DNA from: WHSW01 sp963759295
Lineage (GTDB): Bacteria > Actinomycetota > Thermoleophilia > Solirubrobacterales > 70-9
NCBI GenBank assembly: GCA_963759295.1
Contig: CAVWYT010000010.1
Coordinates: forward strand, 186,001 to 250,000
Reading direction: 5' to 3'
DNA: 64,000 nt
Positions 1 to 8,079 of this stretch are shown one piece after another. The number at the start of each line of letters is the position of its first letter. The first letter of the stretch is position 1. The notes beneath the pieces are model-generated. The model was not told where the DNA came from. It saw only the letters and a program-made list of their open reading frames with translations, and made no database searches. The translations under genes and the position numbers were made by a program.

Positions 1-228
1 TTCGACGCCGGAGCCGAGGTGACCCCGGAGTCGCTGCGCGCCGCCGGCCTGGCTACCCGCAAGGATCCGGTCAAGGTGCTCGGCCGCGGCGAGATCTCGA
101 AGAAGCTCACGGTCCGCGCGCACGCTTTCAGCGCCACGGCGAAGGAGAAGATCGAGGCCGCCGGCGGCACCGCCGAATTGCTCAGCGCCGCCGACCGCGG
201 ACGCGAAGCGGAGCAGTCGGCGGAGTAG
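1..228 (+). CDS. rplO: Ribosomal protein uL15, C-terminal part (5' end outside window)
   Basis: The reading frame is already open at base 1 and ends at a TAG four bases before secY. The visible 75 residues have the L15 C-terminal pattern: VLGRGEISKKLTVRAHAFS followed by an alpha-helical, Ala/Glu-rich tail with IEAAGG. L15 is a large-subunit protein that binds 23S rRNA late in 50S assembly. Its position directly upstream of secY is the standard spc-operon order. The internal GTG at base 19 is not the start; the gene begins upstream of the window. Confidence 0.95.
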   Translation, partial: FDAGAEVTPESLRAAGLATRKDPVKVLGRGEISKKLTVRAHAFSATAKEKIEAAGGTAELLSAADRGREAEQSAE

Positions 229-231
229 TCC

Positions 232-1503
232 ATGCTTCAGACCATCGCGAACGCCTTCGCGGTCCCGGAGATCCGCCGAAAGATCTTCTTCACGCTGGGG
301 ATGCTGGCGCTCTACCGGCTCGGGGCCTACATCCCGGCGCCGGGGATCGACATCGACACGCTCGACTCGATCGAGTCGAACTTCACCGGCAACAACGTGC
401 TCGGCTTCCTCAACCTGTTCTCGGGCGGGTCGCTGCAGCGCCTGTCGCTGTTCGCGCTCGGGATCATGCCCTACATCACCGCGTCGATCATCCTCCAGCT
501 GCTGACCGTCGTGGTGCCCTCGCTCGAGCGCCTGCAAAAGGAGGGCGAGGTCGGTCAGCAGAAGATCACCCAGTACACGCGCTACCTGACCGTTGCGCTG
601 GCCTTCGGCCAGTCGCTCGGCTACGTCTTCCTGTTCCAGTCCTTCCAGGACTCCGCCGGGACCAGCGTCGTCGGCACCCTGACGTTCTCGAAGGTGTTCG
701 TGATCGTGATCTCGCTCACCGCCGGGACCGTGCTGCTGATGTGGCTCGGAGAGCTGATCACCCAGCGCGGCGTCGGCAACGGGATCAGCCTGATGATCTT
801 CGCGTCGATCGCGTCCGGGATCGGGCCGGGCCTCTCGAAGTGGTGGACGAACCCCGACCAGGTGTTCATCGTGATGATGCCGTTCATCGCGCTCGCCGTG
901 ATCGTCGGGATCGTCTTCGTCCAGGAGGGACAGCGCCGGATCCCGGTCCAGTACGCGAAGCGCGTCGTCGGCCGGCGGATGACGACCGGCGGCTCGACCT
1001 ACCTGCCGCTGCGGGTCAACATGGCCGGGGTGATCCCGGTGATCTTCGCCGCCTCGATCATGGCCTTCCCACCGACGATCGGCCAGCTTCTGAACACGCC
1101 GGCGGCACTCGACTTCGCCGCCTTCTTCAGCCCCTCCAGCTGGGCCTACGTCGTCGGCGAGGTCTTCTTCATCATCATCTTCACCTACTTCTACACGGCG
1201 GTCACCTTCAACCCCGTCGACCAGGCCGACAACCTGAAGAAGTACGGGGGCTTCATCCCCGGGGTCAGGCCCGGGCGACCTACCGCCGAATACCTGGACC
1301 GGATCCTCTCCAGGCTCACCTTCCCCGGCGCCCTCTACCTGGGCGCGGTCGCGGCCCTGCCGACGATCCTGATCAACCAGACTTCGGCCAACTTCTTCTT
1401 CGGCGGCACCTCGATCCTGATCGTCGTCGGCGTCGCCCTCGACACCGTCAAGCAGCTCGAGGCGCAGCTGATGATGCGCAACTACGAGGGCTTCTTGAAG
1501 TAG
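232..1503 (+). CDS. secY: Preprotein translocase subunit SecY
   Basis: This is the channel-forming subunit of the SecYEG translocon, which moves unfolded proteins across the cytoplasmic membrane. At 423 aa it has the usual length. The sequence shows the SecY pattern of ten hydrophobic segments: first segment around residues 18-36 with the RLGAYIP motif, the LGIMPYITASIILQLL segment around 75-92, the cytoplasmic loop with QYTRYLT, and the C-terminal loop with KKYGGFIPGVRPG before the last two segments. It starts three bases after rplO stops, so the two are translated together. Nothing unusual is seen. Confidence 0.98.
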   Translation: MLQTIANAFAVPEIRRKIFFTLGMLALYRLGAYIPAPGIDIDTLDSIESNFTGNNVLGFLNLFSGGSLQRLSLFALGIMPYITASIILQLLTVVVPSLERLQKEGEVGQQKITQYTRYLTVALAFGQSLGYVFLFQSFQDSAGTSVVGTLTFSKVFVIVISLTAGTVLLMWLGELITQRGVGNGISLMIFASIASGIGPGLSKWWTNPDQVFIVMMPFIALAVIVGIVFVQEGQRRIPVQYAKRVVGRRMTTGGSTYLPLRVNMAGVIPVIFAASIMAFPPTIGQLLNTPAALDFAAFFSPSSWAYVVGEVFFIIIFTYFYTAVTFNPVDQADNLKKYGGFIPGVRPGRPTAEYLDRILSRLTFPGALYLGAVAALPTILINQTSANFFFGGTSILIVVGVALDTVKQLEAQLMMRNYEGFLK

Positions 1504-1520
1504 TCGCGCGCTCCGGGTCA

Positions 1521-1546
1521 CCGGCGGCCTCCGAGCTAGCCGCCGG
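1521..1546 (+). terminator. GC hairpin between secY and adk
   Basis: Perfect 8-bp arms CCGGCGGC (1521-1528) and GCCGCCGG (1539-1546) enclose a 10-base loop. There is no T-run after it. It could cause partial termination or stabilise mRNA ends in the 61-base gap between secY and adk; a complete stop is unlikely because adk-map normally share the operon. Confidence 0.3.
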
Positions 1547-1564
1547 CCTCTAGGCTTCCCTGCG

Positions 1565-2236
1565 ATGTCGGAGCTCAATCTCATCCTCCTCGGACCCCCC
1601 GGTTCGGGCAAGGGAACCCAAGGCGAGCGGCTGCAGGAGGACCTGGAGCTGCCGTACTGGGCGACCGGCGACATCCTCCGCGCCGCCGTCCGCGAAGGGA
1701 GCGAGATCGGCAAGCAGGCGAAGGGTTACATGGACCGCGGCGACCTCGTCCCCGACGACGTGATCGTCGGGGTCATCGCCGAGCGGGTCGACTCGCACGA
1801 GGCCGAGGACGGGTTCATCCTCGACGGCTTCCCGCGCACCGAGGTGCAGGCGGAGGCGCTCAACGACAAGCTCGACGAGCGCGGGCGTGAGATCACGGCG
1901 GCGATCCTGATCGACGTCGGCGAGCAGGAGGTCGTGCGCCGGCTCGGCGGGCGTCGCACGTGCCCGAACGGTCACGTCTACCACGTCGACTTCGACCCTC
2001 CCGAGAAGGAGGGCGTCTGCGACGTCTGCGGAGCCGCGCTCGAGATCCGCGACGACGACAAGCCCGAGGTGATCCGGCACCGGCTCGAGCAGTACCGCGA
2101 GAAGACCGCGCCGCTGATCGACTACTACGAGGGCGCCGGCGTGCTGAACCGAATCGACGGCGATCAGCAGCCCGAGCAGGTCACCGACGGGATCCGGGCG
2201 CTGCTTGCGACCCTGCGCATGGAGGAGGAGGCCTAG
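1565..2236 (+). CDS. adk: Adenylate kinase
   Basis: Catalyses ATP + AMP = 2 ADP in the cytoplasm. The P-loop GPPGSGKGT is at residues 10-18, the AMP-binding TGDILR near 34-39, and DGFPRT at 87-92. The LID domain (about 126-160) carries a zinc site with ligands Cys133, His137, Cys152 and Cys155, the Cys/His variant of the Gram-positive zinc LID. Length of 223 aa is normal for the long, LID-containing form. ATG at 1565 is the only start that keeps the P-loop at the usual distance. It lies between secY and map, the usual actinobacterial order. Confidence 0.97.
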   Translation: MSELNLILLGPPGSGKGTQGERLQEDLELPYWATGDILRAAVREGSEIGKQAKGYMDRGDLVPDDVIVGVIAERVDSHEAEDGFILDGFPRTEVQAEALNDKLDERGREITAAILIDVGEQEVVRRLGGRRTCPNGHVYHVDFDPPEKEGVCDVCGAALEIRDDDKPEVIRHRLEQYREKTAPLIDYYEGAGVLNRIDGDQQPEQVTDGIRALLATLRMEEEA

Positions 2237-2241
2237 GTCGG

Positions 2242-3009
2242 ATGTACCGCGGCGGGATCATCATCAAGAGCCCCGGGCAGATCGAGCAGATGGCCGTCGC
2301 GGGCGCGATCCAGGCGCGCTGCCTGAAGATGCTGCGCTCGAAGGTCCGCCCCGGCGTGACCACCGACGCGCTCGACGAGGCGGCGGCGAGGTTCATTCGC
2401 TCCCAGGGCGCCGAGCCCACCTTCCTCGGCTACCGGGGGTTCCCGGGATCGATCTGCGCCTCGCCGAACTCGATGGTCGTCCACGGTATCCCCGGCGATT
2501 ACGAGCTCAAGCGCGGCGACATCGTCTCGATCGACGTCGGTGTGACCAAGGACGGCTGGGTCGCCGACGCCGCGATCACCCTCCCGGTCGGCGAGGTCGC
2601 CCCCGCCGCCCGGCAGCTGCTCCAGACCACTGAGGCCTCGCTGCACGCCGGGGTCGCCGAGGCCCGCCCCGGCAACCACCTCGGCGACATCTCCCACGCG
2701 ATCGAGCGCCGCGTCGAGGCGGACCGCCTCTCGATCATCCGCTCGCTCGTCGGCCACGGAGTCGGCCGCGACATGCACGAGGACCCGCAGGTCCCGAACT
2801 ACGGCGAGCCGGGCCGGGGCCCCGAGCTCGAGCCCGGCATGGTGCTGGCGATCGAGCCGATGGTCAACGCCGGCGGCCCGGACGTCCGCGTCGGCGACGA
2901 CAACTGGGCCGTCTATTCAGCCGACGGCTCGCTCGCCGCCCACTTCGAGTTCACGGTCGCCGTCACCGCCGAGGGACCGCGGATCCTCACCCCCTGGCAC
3001 GAGGACTAG
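2242..3009 (+). CDS. map: Methionine aminopeptidase, type I
   Basis: Removes N-terminal methionine from nascent proteins. The five metal ligands of the family are all present: Asp98, Asp109, His172, Glu205 and Glu236, each one position later than in the E. coli enzyme. Length is 255 aa with no N-terminal zinc-finger or SH3-binding extension. The frame is open much further upstream inside adk, but ATG at 2242, five bases after the adk stop, gives the standard N terminus. Translational coupling to adk is likely. Confidence 0.97.
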   Translation: MYRGGIIIKSPGQIEQMAVAGAIQARCLKMLRSKVRPGVTTDALDEAAARFIRSQGAEPTFLGYRGFPGSICASPNSMVVHGIPGDYELKRGDIVSIDVGVTKDGWVADAAITLPVGEVAPAARQLLQTTEASLHAGVAEARPGNHLGDISHAIERRVEADRLSIIRSLVGHGVGRDMHEDPQVPNYGEPGRGPELEPGMVLAIEPMVNAGGPDVRVGDDNWAVYSADGSLAAHFEFTVAVTAEGPRILTPWHED

Positions 3010-3164
3010 CCGCCCCAGGGCGGCCGCCGCGTCAGGCGCGGGACCCGCCGCTGCTATATTTTCTCGTCGGCCTCCGGGCCGTTTCGTTGTGCCCGCCGCC
3101 CGATTCATGGGGCTGCAGGGCCTTCTCCGCAAGAAGTTGATTCGATACGACCCACGAAGGGCCG
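3010..3164 (+). promoter_or_regulatory. map-rpmJ gap with an extended -10 promoter; infA absent
   Basis: This 155-base gap is where infA (about 72 codons) normally lies; it is too short to hold it and no IF-1-like frame is visible. A small hairpin CCGCC-N4-GGCGG sits right after the map stop (3010-3023). TGCTATATT at 3052-3060 is a good extended -10 element, so a promoter that starts a transcript around 3066-3070 is plausible and would drive rpmJ and the alpha operon. No convincing -35 is seen, which extended -10 promoters tolerate. Confidence 0.45.
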
Positions 3165-3278
3165 ATGAAGGTACGAGCGTCCGTAAAGCCGATGTGTGAG
3201 CGTTGCCGGATCATCCGGCGGCGTGGCGTCGTGCTGGTGATCTGCTCGAATCCACGACACAAGCAACGGCAGGGGTGA
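3165..3278 (+). CDS. rpmJ: Ribosomal protein bL36 (37 aa, zinc-binding form)
   Basis: The frame encodes 37 residues beginning MKVRASVKPMCERCRIIRR and ending HKQRQG. Cys11, Cys14, Cys27 and His32 form the L36 zinc ribbon, so this is the C+ paralogue. L36 binds 23S rRNA in the 50S subunit and helps late assembly. It starts eleven codons' distance from rpsM (11-base gap) and is the first gene after the missing infA position. Upstream GAAGG gives a modest ribosome-binding site. Confidence 0.97.
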   Translation: MKVRASVKPMCERCRIIRRRGVVLVICSNPRHKQRQG

Positions 3279-3289
3279 CGAAGCACTAG

Positions 3290-3673
3290 ATGGCACGGAT
3301 TGCAGGGGTCAACCTCCCTCTCAACAAGCGGGTAGAGATCGGTCTCACATACGTCCACGGCGTTGGTCGCTCGACCTCGAACGAGGTCCTCGAGAAGGTC
3401 GGGATCGACCCCGACACCTACGTCAAGGACCTGACCGAGGAGGAGACGATCAAGCTGCGCGACGCGGTCGAGGCCCTGGAGGTCGAGGGCGACCTGCGCC
3501 GGGACCGCTCGCAGAACATCAAGCGGCTCTCCGAGATCGGCTCCTATCGCGGCATGCGTCACCGACGCGGGCTGCCGACCCGGGGCCAGCGCACGAAGAC
3601 CAACGCCCGCGGCCGCAAGGGCCCGCGGCGGATGAGCGTCGCCGGCAAGCGCAAGCCGCCGGCGAAGAAGTAG
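3290..3673 (+). CDS. rpsM: Ribosomal protein uS13
   Basis: Head protein of the 30S subunit that contacts the P-site tRNA and the 50S subunit. It opens MARIAGVNLPLNKRVEIGLTY-like with the helix-two-turn-helix region, and the basic C-terminal tail has RHRRGLPTRGQRTKTNARGRKG split around residues 93-114, the signature of S13. Length of 127 aa is typical. It is the first gene of the alpha operon (rpsM-rpsK-rpsD-rpoA-rplQ), nine bases from rpsK. Confidence 0.98.
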   Translation: MARIAGVNLPLNKRVEIGLTYVHGVGRSTSNEVLEKVGIDPDTYVKDLTEEETIKLRDAVEALEVEGDLRRDRSQNIKRLSEIGSYRGMRHRRGLPTRGQRTKTNARGRKGPRRMSVAGKRKPPAKK

Positions 3674-3682
3674 GCGTCGACG

Positions 3683-4081
3683 ATGCCGCAGCCGAAGCGA
3701 GGCAAGGGCCGCGCCCGCCGCCGGGTGAAGAAGAACGTCCCCTACGGGATCGCCCACATCAAGACCTCCTTCAACAACACGATCGTCACGATCACCGACC
3801 CCGAGGGCAACGTCGTCTGCTGGGAGTCCGCCGGCTCGGCCGGGTTCAAGGGCTCGCGCAAGTCGACGCCGTTCGCCGCTCAGGTGACCGCCGACGCCGC
3901 CGCCCGCAAGGGCATGGAGAACGGCGTCGAGCGGGTCGAGGTCCACGCCAAGGGCGCCGGCTCCGGTCGCGACACGGCGATCCGCTCGCTGCAGGCGGCG
4001 GGGCTTCAGGTGACGACCGTGAAGGACGTCAGCCCGCAGGCCCACAACGGCTGCCGCCCGAAGAAGCGGCGGAGGCCCTAA
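3683..4081 (+). CDS. rpsK: Ribosomal protein uS11
   Basis: Small-subunit platform protein next to the 3' end of 16S rRNA. The sequence shows the conserved AHIKTSFNNTIVTITD segment, the GFKGSRKSTPFAAQ segment, and the C-terminal TVKDVSPQAHNGCRPKKRRR tail split across the last 20 residues. Length 132 aa is normal. The stop codon is separated from rpsD by only two bases, so the two are coupled. Confidence 0.98.
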   Translation: MPQPKRGKGRARRRVKKNVPYGIAHIKTSFNNTIVTITDPEGNVVCWESAGSAGFKGSRKSTPFAAQVTADAAARKGMENGVERVEVHAKGAGSGRDTAIRSLQAAGLQVTTVKDVSPQAHNGCRPKKRRRP

Positions 4082-4083
4082 CC

Positions 4084-4704
4084 ATGGCTCGCGACACCGG
4101 ACCACAGTGCAAGCAGTGCCGCCGCGAGGGACAGAAGCTGTTCCTCAAGGGCGAGCGCTGCATGACCGAGAAGTGCGGCGTCGAGCGTCGCTCCTATCCG
4201 CCCGGCGAGCACGGCCGCGGCCGCGTGCGCGCCTCCGAGTACCGCAACCAGCTGCGCGAGAAGCAGAAGGCGCGGCGGTTCTACGGGGTGCTCGAGAAGC
4301 AGTTCCGCGGCTACTACGACAAGGCCTCGCGCCAGGCGGGCGTCACGGGTGAGAACCTCCTGCGGCTGCTCGAGCGGCGCTTCGACAACGTTCTCGTCCG
4401 TCTCGGCTTCGCCGCCTCGCGGCGCCAGGCGCGACAACTGATCAGCCACGGCCACTGGCTCATCAACGGCCGCCGGGTTGACATCCCCAGCTACCAGGTA
4501 CGTCCCGACGACGTGGTCACGATCAAGTCCAGCTCCTCCGCCGCCGACGTGGTTCGGCAGGCGACCGAGCTGACCGCCGCGGTGCCGCCGTGGCTGCAGG
4601 CCGATCACGACGCCCTGACGGCCAAGGTGCTTCGCCTGCCGGCGCGCGATGAGATCACCGCGCCCGTGCAGGAGCAGCTCATCGTCGAGCTCTACTCGAA
4701 GTAG
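4084..4704 (+). CDS. rpsD: Ribosomal protein uS4 (zinc-binding form)
   Basis: Primary 16S rRNA binding protein that nucleates 30S assembly and is often the translational repressor of the alpha operon. The N terminus carries four cysteines (Cys9, Cys12, Cys26, Cys31), the C+ zinc site. The S4 RNA-binding domain is around residues 95-155 with LVRLGFAASRRQARQLISHG. Length is 206 aa. The organism therefore seems to use zinc forms of both L36 and S4, at least in this operon. Confidence 0.98.
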   Translation: MARDTGPQCKQCRREGQKLFLKGERCMTEKCGVERRSYPPGEHGRGRVRASEYRNQLREKQKARRFYGVLEKQFRGYYDKASRQAGVTGENLLRLLERRFDNVLVRLGFAASRRQARQLISHGHWLINGRRVDIPSYQVRPDDVVTIKSSSSAADVVRQATELTAAVPPWLQADHDALTAKVLRLPARDEITAPVQEQLIVELYSK

Positions 4705-4739
4705 TAGGGCTCTCCCAGCACCCGAAAAGTGAGGAAGCA

Positions 4740-5708
4740 ATGACCACCCTGCCCGAGTTTCAGATTCCGAAGATCGCCAGCGAGGACGTGGATTCGAACC
4801 ATGGTACGTTCGTGGTCGAGCCCCTCGACAAGGGGTTCGGCTACACCTACGGGAACTCGCTGCGCCGTGTGCTGCTCTCCTCGCTCGGGGGCGCCGCGAT
4901 CAAGAGCGTTCGCATCGAGGGCGTGGCGCACGAGTTCTCGACCGTCGCCGGGGTGAAGGAGGACGTCACCGACATCGTCCTCAACCTCAAGGACGTCGTC
5001 ATCCGGATGCACACGGACGCCGACGAAGTCGAGGCGCCACTGGTTGCGACCGGCCCCGGGGAGGTGAAGGCGAAGGACATCGATCTGCCCGCCGGCGTCG
5101 AGATCCTCAACCCCGAGGCCCCGATCGCGACGCTCGAGAAGCGCACCAAGCTCGAGATGTACCTGACTATCGGCCGCGGCCGCGGCTACTCGCCGGCCGA
5201 GGAGAACAAGTCCGACGATCAGCCGATCGGCGTGATCCCGATCGACTCGATCTTCTCGCCGATCCGCCGCGCCTCCTACGCGGTCGACTCGGCTCGCGTC
5301 GGCCAGCGCACCGACTTCGACAAACTGACGCTCGAGGTCGAGACCGACGGCTCGATAGAGCCGGGCTCGGCGCTGCGCGAGGCGGCGGAGATCCTGATCA
5401 AGACGATGGCGATCTTCACCGACGCCGACCGGGTCGAGGAGCTGACCAGCCGCGACGCGCTGGGCGACGGCGACGGTGCGCTCGCCGCAATCCCCTCCGC
5501 GGCCGAGGGCGACGATCGCCTGATCGAGGAGCTCGAGATCGGCGTCCGCGCCTACAACTGCCTCAAGCGCGCCGGCATCCAGACGGTCGGCGACCTGGTC
5601 CAGCGCTCGGAGTCGGAGCTCAACGCGATTCCGAACTTCGGCAAGCGCTCGACCGAGGAGGTCAAGGAAGCGCTCGTACAGCTCGGTCTCTCGCTGCGCG
5701 ACGAGTAG
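4740..5708 (+). CDS. rpoA: DNA-directed RNA polymerase subunit alpha
   Basis: Scaffold of RNA polymerase assembly. The N-terminal dimerisation domain covers about residues 1-230 (GFGYTYGNSLRRVLLSS near 28-45), followed by a short acidic linker and the C-terminal DNA/activator-binding domain from about 250 with LIEELEIGVRAYNCLKRAGI and NFGKRSTEEVKEAL. Length 322 aa is typical. A clear GAGGAAG ribosome-binding site precedes ATG 4740. The alpha-CTD tail is short (ends LSLRDE). Confidence 0.98.
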   Translation: MTTLPEFQIPKIASEDVDSNHGTFVVEPLDKGFGYTYGNSLRRVLLSSLGGAAIKSVRIEGVAHEFSTVAGVKEDVTDIVLNLKDVVIRMHTDADEVEAPLVATGPGEVKAKDIDLPAGVEILNPEAPIATLEKRTKLEMYLTIGRGRGYSPAEENKSDDQPIGVIPIDSIFSPIRRASYAVDSARVGQRTDFDKLTLEVETDGSIEPGSALREAAEILIKTMAIFTDADRVEELTSRDALGDGDGALAAIPSAAEGDDRLIEELEIGVRAYNCLKRAGIQTVGDLVQRSESELNAIPNFGKRSTEEVKEALVQLGLSLRDE

Positions 5709-5730
5709 CCGGCGTTCCGGAGCGACCGTC

Positions 5731-6084
5731 ATGCGTCACGCCAAGCAGCGCAACAAGCTCTCCCGCGACTCCGCCCACCGTAGGGCGCTGATGCGCAACC
5801 TGTGCCGTGACCTGATCGAGCACGAGCGGATCAAGACGTCGCAGGCGAAGGCGAAGGCCGTGAAGCCGAAGCTCGAGAAGCTGATCACGCTCGCCAAGCG
5901 CGGCGACCTGCACGCGCGGCGCCAGGCGCTCTCCGAGCTCGGCCAGGACAGGTTCCTCGTCCACAAGCTGTTCGAGGAGGTGGCGCCGCGCTACGCGGAC
6001 CGCAACGGCGGCTACACCCGGATCGTCAAGCTCGGCCCGCGACGCTCGGACTCGACCGAGATGGTCTTCCTCGAGCTCGTCTGA
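5731..6084 (+). CDS. rplQ: Ribosomal protein bL17
   Basis: Large-subunit protein near the peptide exit tunnel. It opens MRHAKQRNKLSRDSAHRRAL, the L17 signature, and has the GGYTRIVKLGPRRSDS segment near residues 92-107 and the C-terminal MVFLELV. Length 117 aa is normal. It closes the alpha operon, 22 bases after rpoA, and is followed 29 bases later by truA. Confidence 0.98.
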   Translation: MRHAKQRNKLSRDSAHRRALMRNLCRDLIEHERIKTSQAKAKAVKPKLEKLITLAKRGDLHARRQALSELGQDRFLVHKLFEEVAPRYADRNGGYTRIVKLGPRRSDSTEMVFLELV

Positions 6085-6113
6085 GCCGCCTGCCGTCGTC
6101 CGGCGGCGTCCTC

Positions 6114-6896
6114 GTGAGCATCGCTCGCCTCAAGATCGCCTACGACGGGTCCGGTTTCGTCGGCTGGGCGGCTCAGCCGGGCCAGCGCACCGTCCAGGCC
6201 GAGGTCGAGTCCGCGCTCGAGCGGATCCTCGGCGAGCTGGTCGAGCTCACCGTGGCCGGGCGCACCGACGCCGGCGTCCACGCCACCGGTCAGGTGGCGA
6301 GCTTCGAGCACCACCGTGAGCTCCCGGACCGCCTCGCCGAGCGCCTCAACGCGGTGCTCGCCCACGACGTCGCGGTGCTCGACGCGGGATCGGCTGGAGA
6401 GGGCTTCGACGCCCGGCGCTCGGCTACCGCGCGGGCCTATCGCTACCGCGTGCTTGCCTCTCGCGTCCGGGATCCATTCGAGGAGCGCCGGGCGCTTTGG
6501 TGGCGCCATCCGCTCGACCGTGAGCTGCTCGACGCGTGCGCGGCGGCGGCCGTCGGCAAGCACGACTTCACCGCCTTCACGCCGACCCAGACCGAGCACG
6601 CCCTGCTCGAGCGCAACGTGACCGCGTGCGAGTGGACGGAGGACCGTCCTTGGCCCGACCCCGGCGTCCGCGGAAGCGGAGCGCAAGCGGCGAGCGGGAA
6701 GTTGTTGGTTCTGCGGATCGAGGCGCCGTCCTTCATGCGCAGCCAGGTGCGCGTCCTGGTCGGGACGATGCTCGAGGTCGCCGGCGGCCGGCGCTCACTC
6801 GAGGACTTCCGCTCGCTGCTCGGGGGCGCGCCGCGCGAGCGCGGCGGGGAGACCGCTCCGGCACATGGCCTCTACCTGGTCGAGGTCCGTTACTGA
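6114..6896 (+). CDS. truA: tRNA pseudouridine38-40 synthase TruA
   Basis: Forms pseudouridine at positions 38-40 of the tRNA anticodon stem-loop. The catalytic Asp52 lies in AGRTDAGVHA, and the later conserved FTAFT and SFMRSQVRVLVGTMLEV segments (about 143 and 205-220) are present. Length 260 aa. GTG at 6114 gives the usual N terminus (LKIAYDGSGFVGW). The rplQ-truA order is common in Gram-positive bacteria, so it probably belongs to the ribosomal operon. Confidence 0.95.
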   Translation: MSIARLKIAYDGSGFVGWAAQPGQRTVQAEVESALERILGELVELTVAGRTDAGVHATGQVASFEHHRELPDRLAERLNAVLAHDVAVLDAGSAGEGFDARRSATARAYRYRVLASRVRDPFEERRALWWRHPLDRELLDACAAAAVGKHDFTAFTPTQTEHALLERNVTACEWTEDRPWPDPGVRGSGAQAASGKLLVLRIEAPSFMRSQVRVLVGTMLEVAGGRRSLEDFRSLLGGAPRERGGETAPAHGLYLVEVRY

Positions 6897-6917
6897 GCTG
6901 CGCGGCTCGCGGCTGCG

Positions 6918-7931
6918 CTAGCCGAGGTCGGCTCGCGCCCCCCGGGCGGTCGGGATCGACCCCGTACGGACCGCGGGCGCCTGGCCGCGACGCAGCGGCC
7001 GGCGGACCTTCACCCGCTCGGCGACCACGTAGGAGCCGACGACCAGCAATGCCGCCAGCACCTGGGCGCCGATCGTCTCCCAGTAGGGGTAGATCTCGAA
7101 CCAGGACCCCATCCACTCCGGGACCGAGAACGGGGTTCGGTGCATGCCGATCCAGCCGAGCTCGGCGAACGAGAGCGCCGTCCCGCCGATCATCACCACG
7201 AGCACCACCGCGACCATGACCCCGGTGAGGATCAGCATCTTGCGGTAGGGCAGCTTGCGGTGCAGCCAGAAGGTGACCACGCCGACCACCGCCGTCCCCG
7301 CGAGCCCGATCGCGACGCCCTCGAGCACGGTTCCCGCCCCGCTCTGCAGCTCGAGGTTCTGGAGGAAGAGCACGACCTCGAAGCCCTCGCGATAGACGCT
7401 GGTGAATCCGAGCGCGATCAGCCCGATCGTGGCTCCGAGGCCGGCCCGCGTCAGCACCCTGCGGCGCCGACGGTGGTGGCGGCCGATCCAGTCGGACCAG
7501 TAGACCTTGTGAACGAACCAGTTGAGGACGACCAGCAGGACGACGATCGCGATAAAGCCGGTGATCGCCTCGAGCTTCGGGCCCAGCGGCGAGGCGACCT
7601 CGAGCATCGCCTGGACGACGAACCAGGTGGCGATCGTGGCCACGAAGGCGCTCGCCGCACCCACCGCCATCGGCCTTCGCTTCGAGCGGTTGGCGCCCAC
7701 CAGGCTGGCCGAGACCGCGGCGAAGATCAACACCGCCTCGAGGCCCTCGCGAAAGACGATCATCCCCGAGTTGAAGACGACCGTCGCGTGTCCCTGCTCG
7801 CCGCCGACCTCGGTTGGATCGACAGGCCCCGTCTGTGCGGTGGCCATCAGGTAGACGGCGCCGGTCAGCACCGCCAGCCCGCAGAGCCACCAGGCCAGCC
7901 GGGCCCGCGGTTCGAGTCGTCCCTGATCCAC
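6918..7931 (-). CDS. FTR1-family iron permease (long paralogue)
   Basis: Membrane permease for iron, of the FTR1/EfeU family. Two REGLE-type iron-binding motifs lie in transmembrane helices: REGLE at 61-65 and REGFE at 181-185. About seven to eight hydrophobic segments are visible, plus an N-terminal helix (about 13-30) absent from the divergent paralogue. The only usable start is GTG at 7931; upstream in frame there is a stop within a few codons and no ribosome-binding site, so the message may be leaderless. A TTAGG-N4-CCTAA palindrome begins two bases upstream of the start, which points to iron-dependent repression. No EfeO or EfeB partner is present here. Confidence 0.88.
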   Translation of the reverse strand: MDQGRLEPRARLAWWLCGLAVLTGAVYLMATAQTGPVDPTEVGGEQGHATVVFNSGMIVFREGLEAVLIFAAVSASLVGANRSKRRPMAVGAASAFVATIATWFVVQAMLEVASPLGPKLEAITGFIAIVVLLVVLNWFVHKVYWSDWIGRHHRRRRRVLTRAGLGATIGLIALGFTSVYREGFEVVLFLQNLELQSGAGTVLEGVAIGLAGTAVVGVVTFWLHRKLPYRKMLILTGVMVAVVLVVMIGGTALSFAELGWIGMHRTPFSVPEWMGSWFEIYPYWETIGAQVLAALLVVGSYVVAERVKVRRPLRRGQAPAVRTGSIPTARGARADLG

Positions 7932-7933
7932 AG

Positions 7934-7947
7934 TTAGGGTACCCTAA
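7934..7947. promoter_or_regulatory. Iron-box-like operator TTAGGGTACCCTAA
   Basis: A perfect 14-bp palindrome, TTAGG-GTAC-CCTAA, two bases upstream of the GTG start of the minus-strand iron permease. The TTAGG/CCTAA half-sites are those of DtxR/IdeR-type iron repressor boxes, though the classic box is 19 bp with an extra inner half-site. The same architecture is repeated at 8017-8038 before the other permease, which makes a shared regulator likely. Confidence 0.7.
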
Positions 7948-7990
7948 TACATCGCGGCGTTGGGTGCCGGCCCATCCCCCAGCCGCTCGG

Positions 7991-8020
7991 TTGCGCCAAT
8001 CCCTGGAGGTCTGCTAAGAA
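7991..8020 (+). promoter_or_regulatory. Candidate promoter of the plus-strand iron permease
   Basis: TTGCGC (7991-7996), an 18-base spacer, and TAAGAA (8015-8020) preceded by TGC, resembling an extended -10. The -10 overlaps the 5' arm of the palindrome at 8017-8038, so a repressor bound there would block polymerase. Predicted by eye only. Confidence 0.4.
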
Positions 8021-8038
8021 TTAGGGACGCCTAATTCT
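8017..8038. promoter_or_regulatory. Iron-box-like operator, 9-bp arms
   Basis: Perfect arms AGAATTAGG (8017-8025) and CCTAATTCT (8030-8038) flank GACG. The core TTAGG-N4-CCTAA is identical in geometry to the palindrome at 7934-7947. It lies 41 bases before the plus-strand permease start and overlaps its candidate -10. DtxR/IdeR-type control is inferred. Confidence 0.7.
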
Positions 8039-8079
8039 CAGGTATCGGCTAGCGGGCGGGAGCGGAAAGGAAGAGGCGG

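Noticed and set aside
3010..3164. Possible degenerate infA
   Set aside because: No frame shows IF-1 motifs and the space is too short; I treat the gene as absent here.
6897..6923. Small CGGCT-N5-AGCCG hairpin between truA and the iron permease
   Set aside because: Five-base stem only, overlapping the permease stop; too weak to call a terminator.
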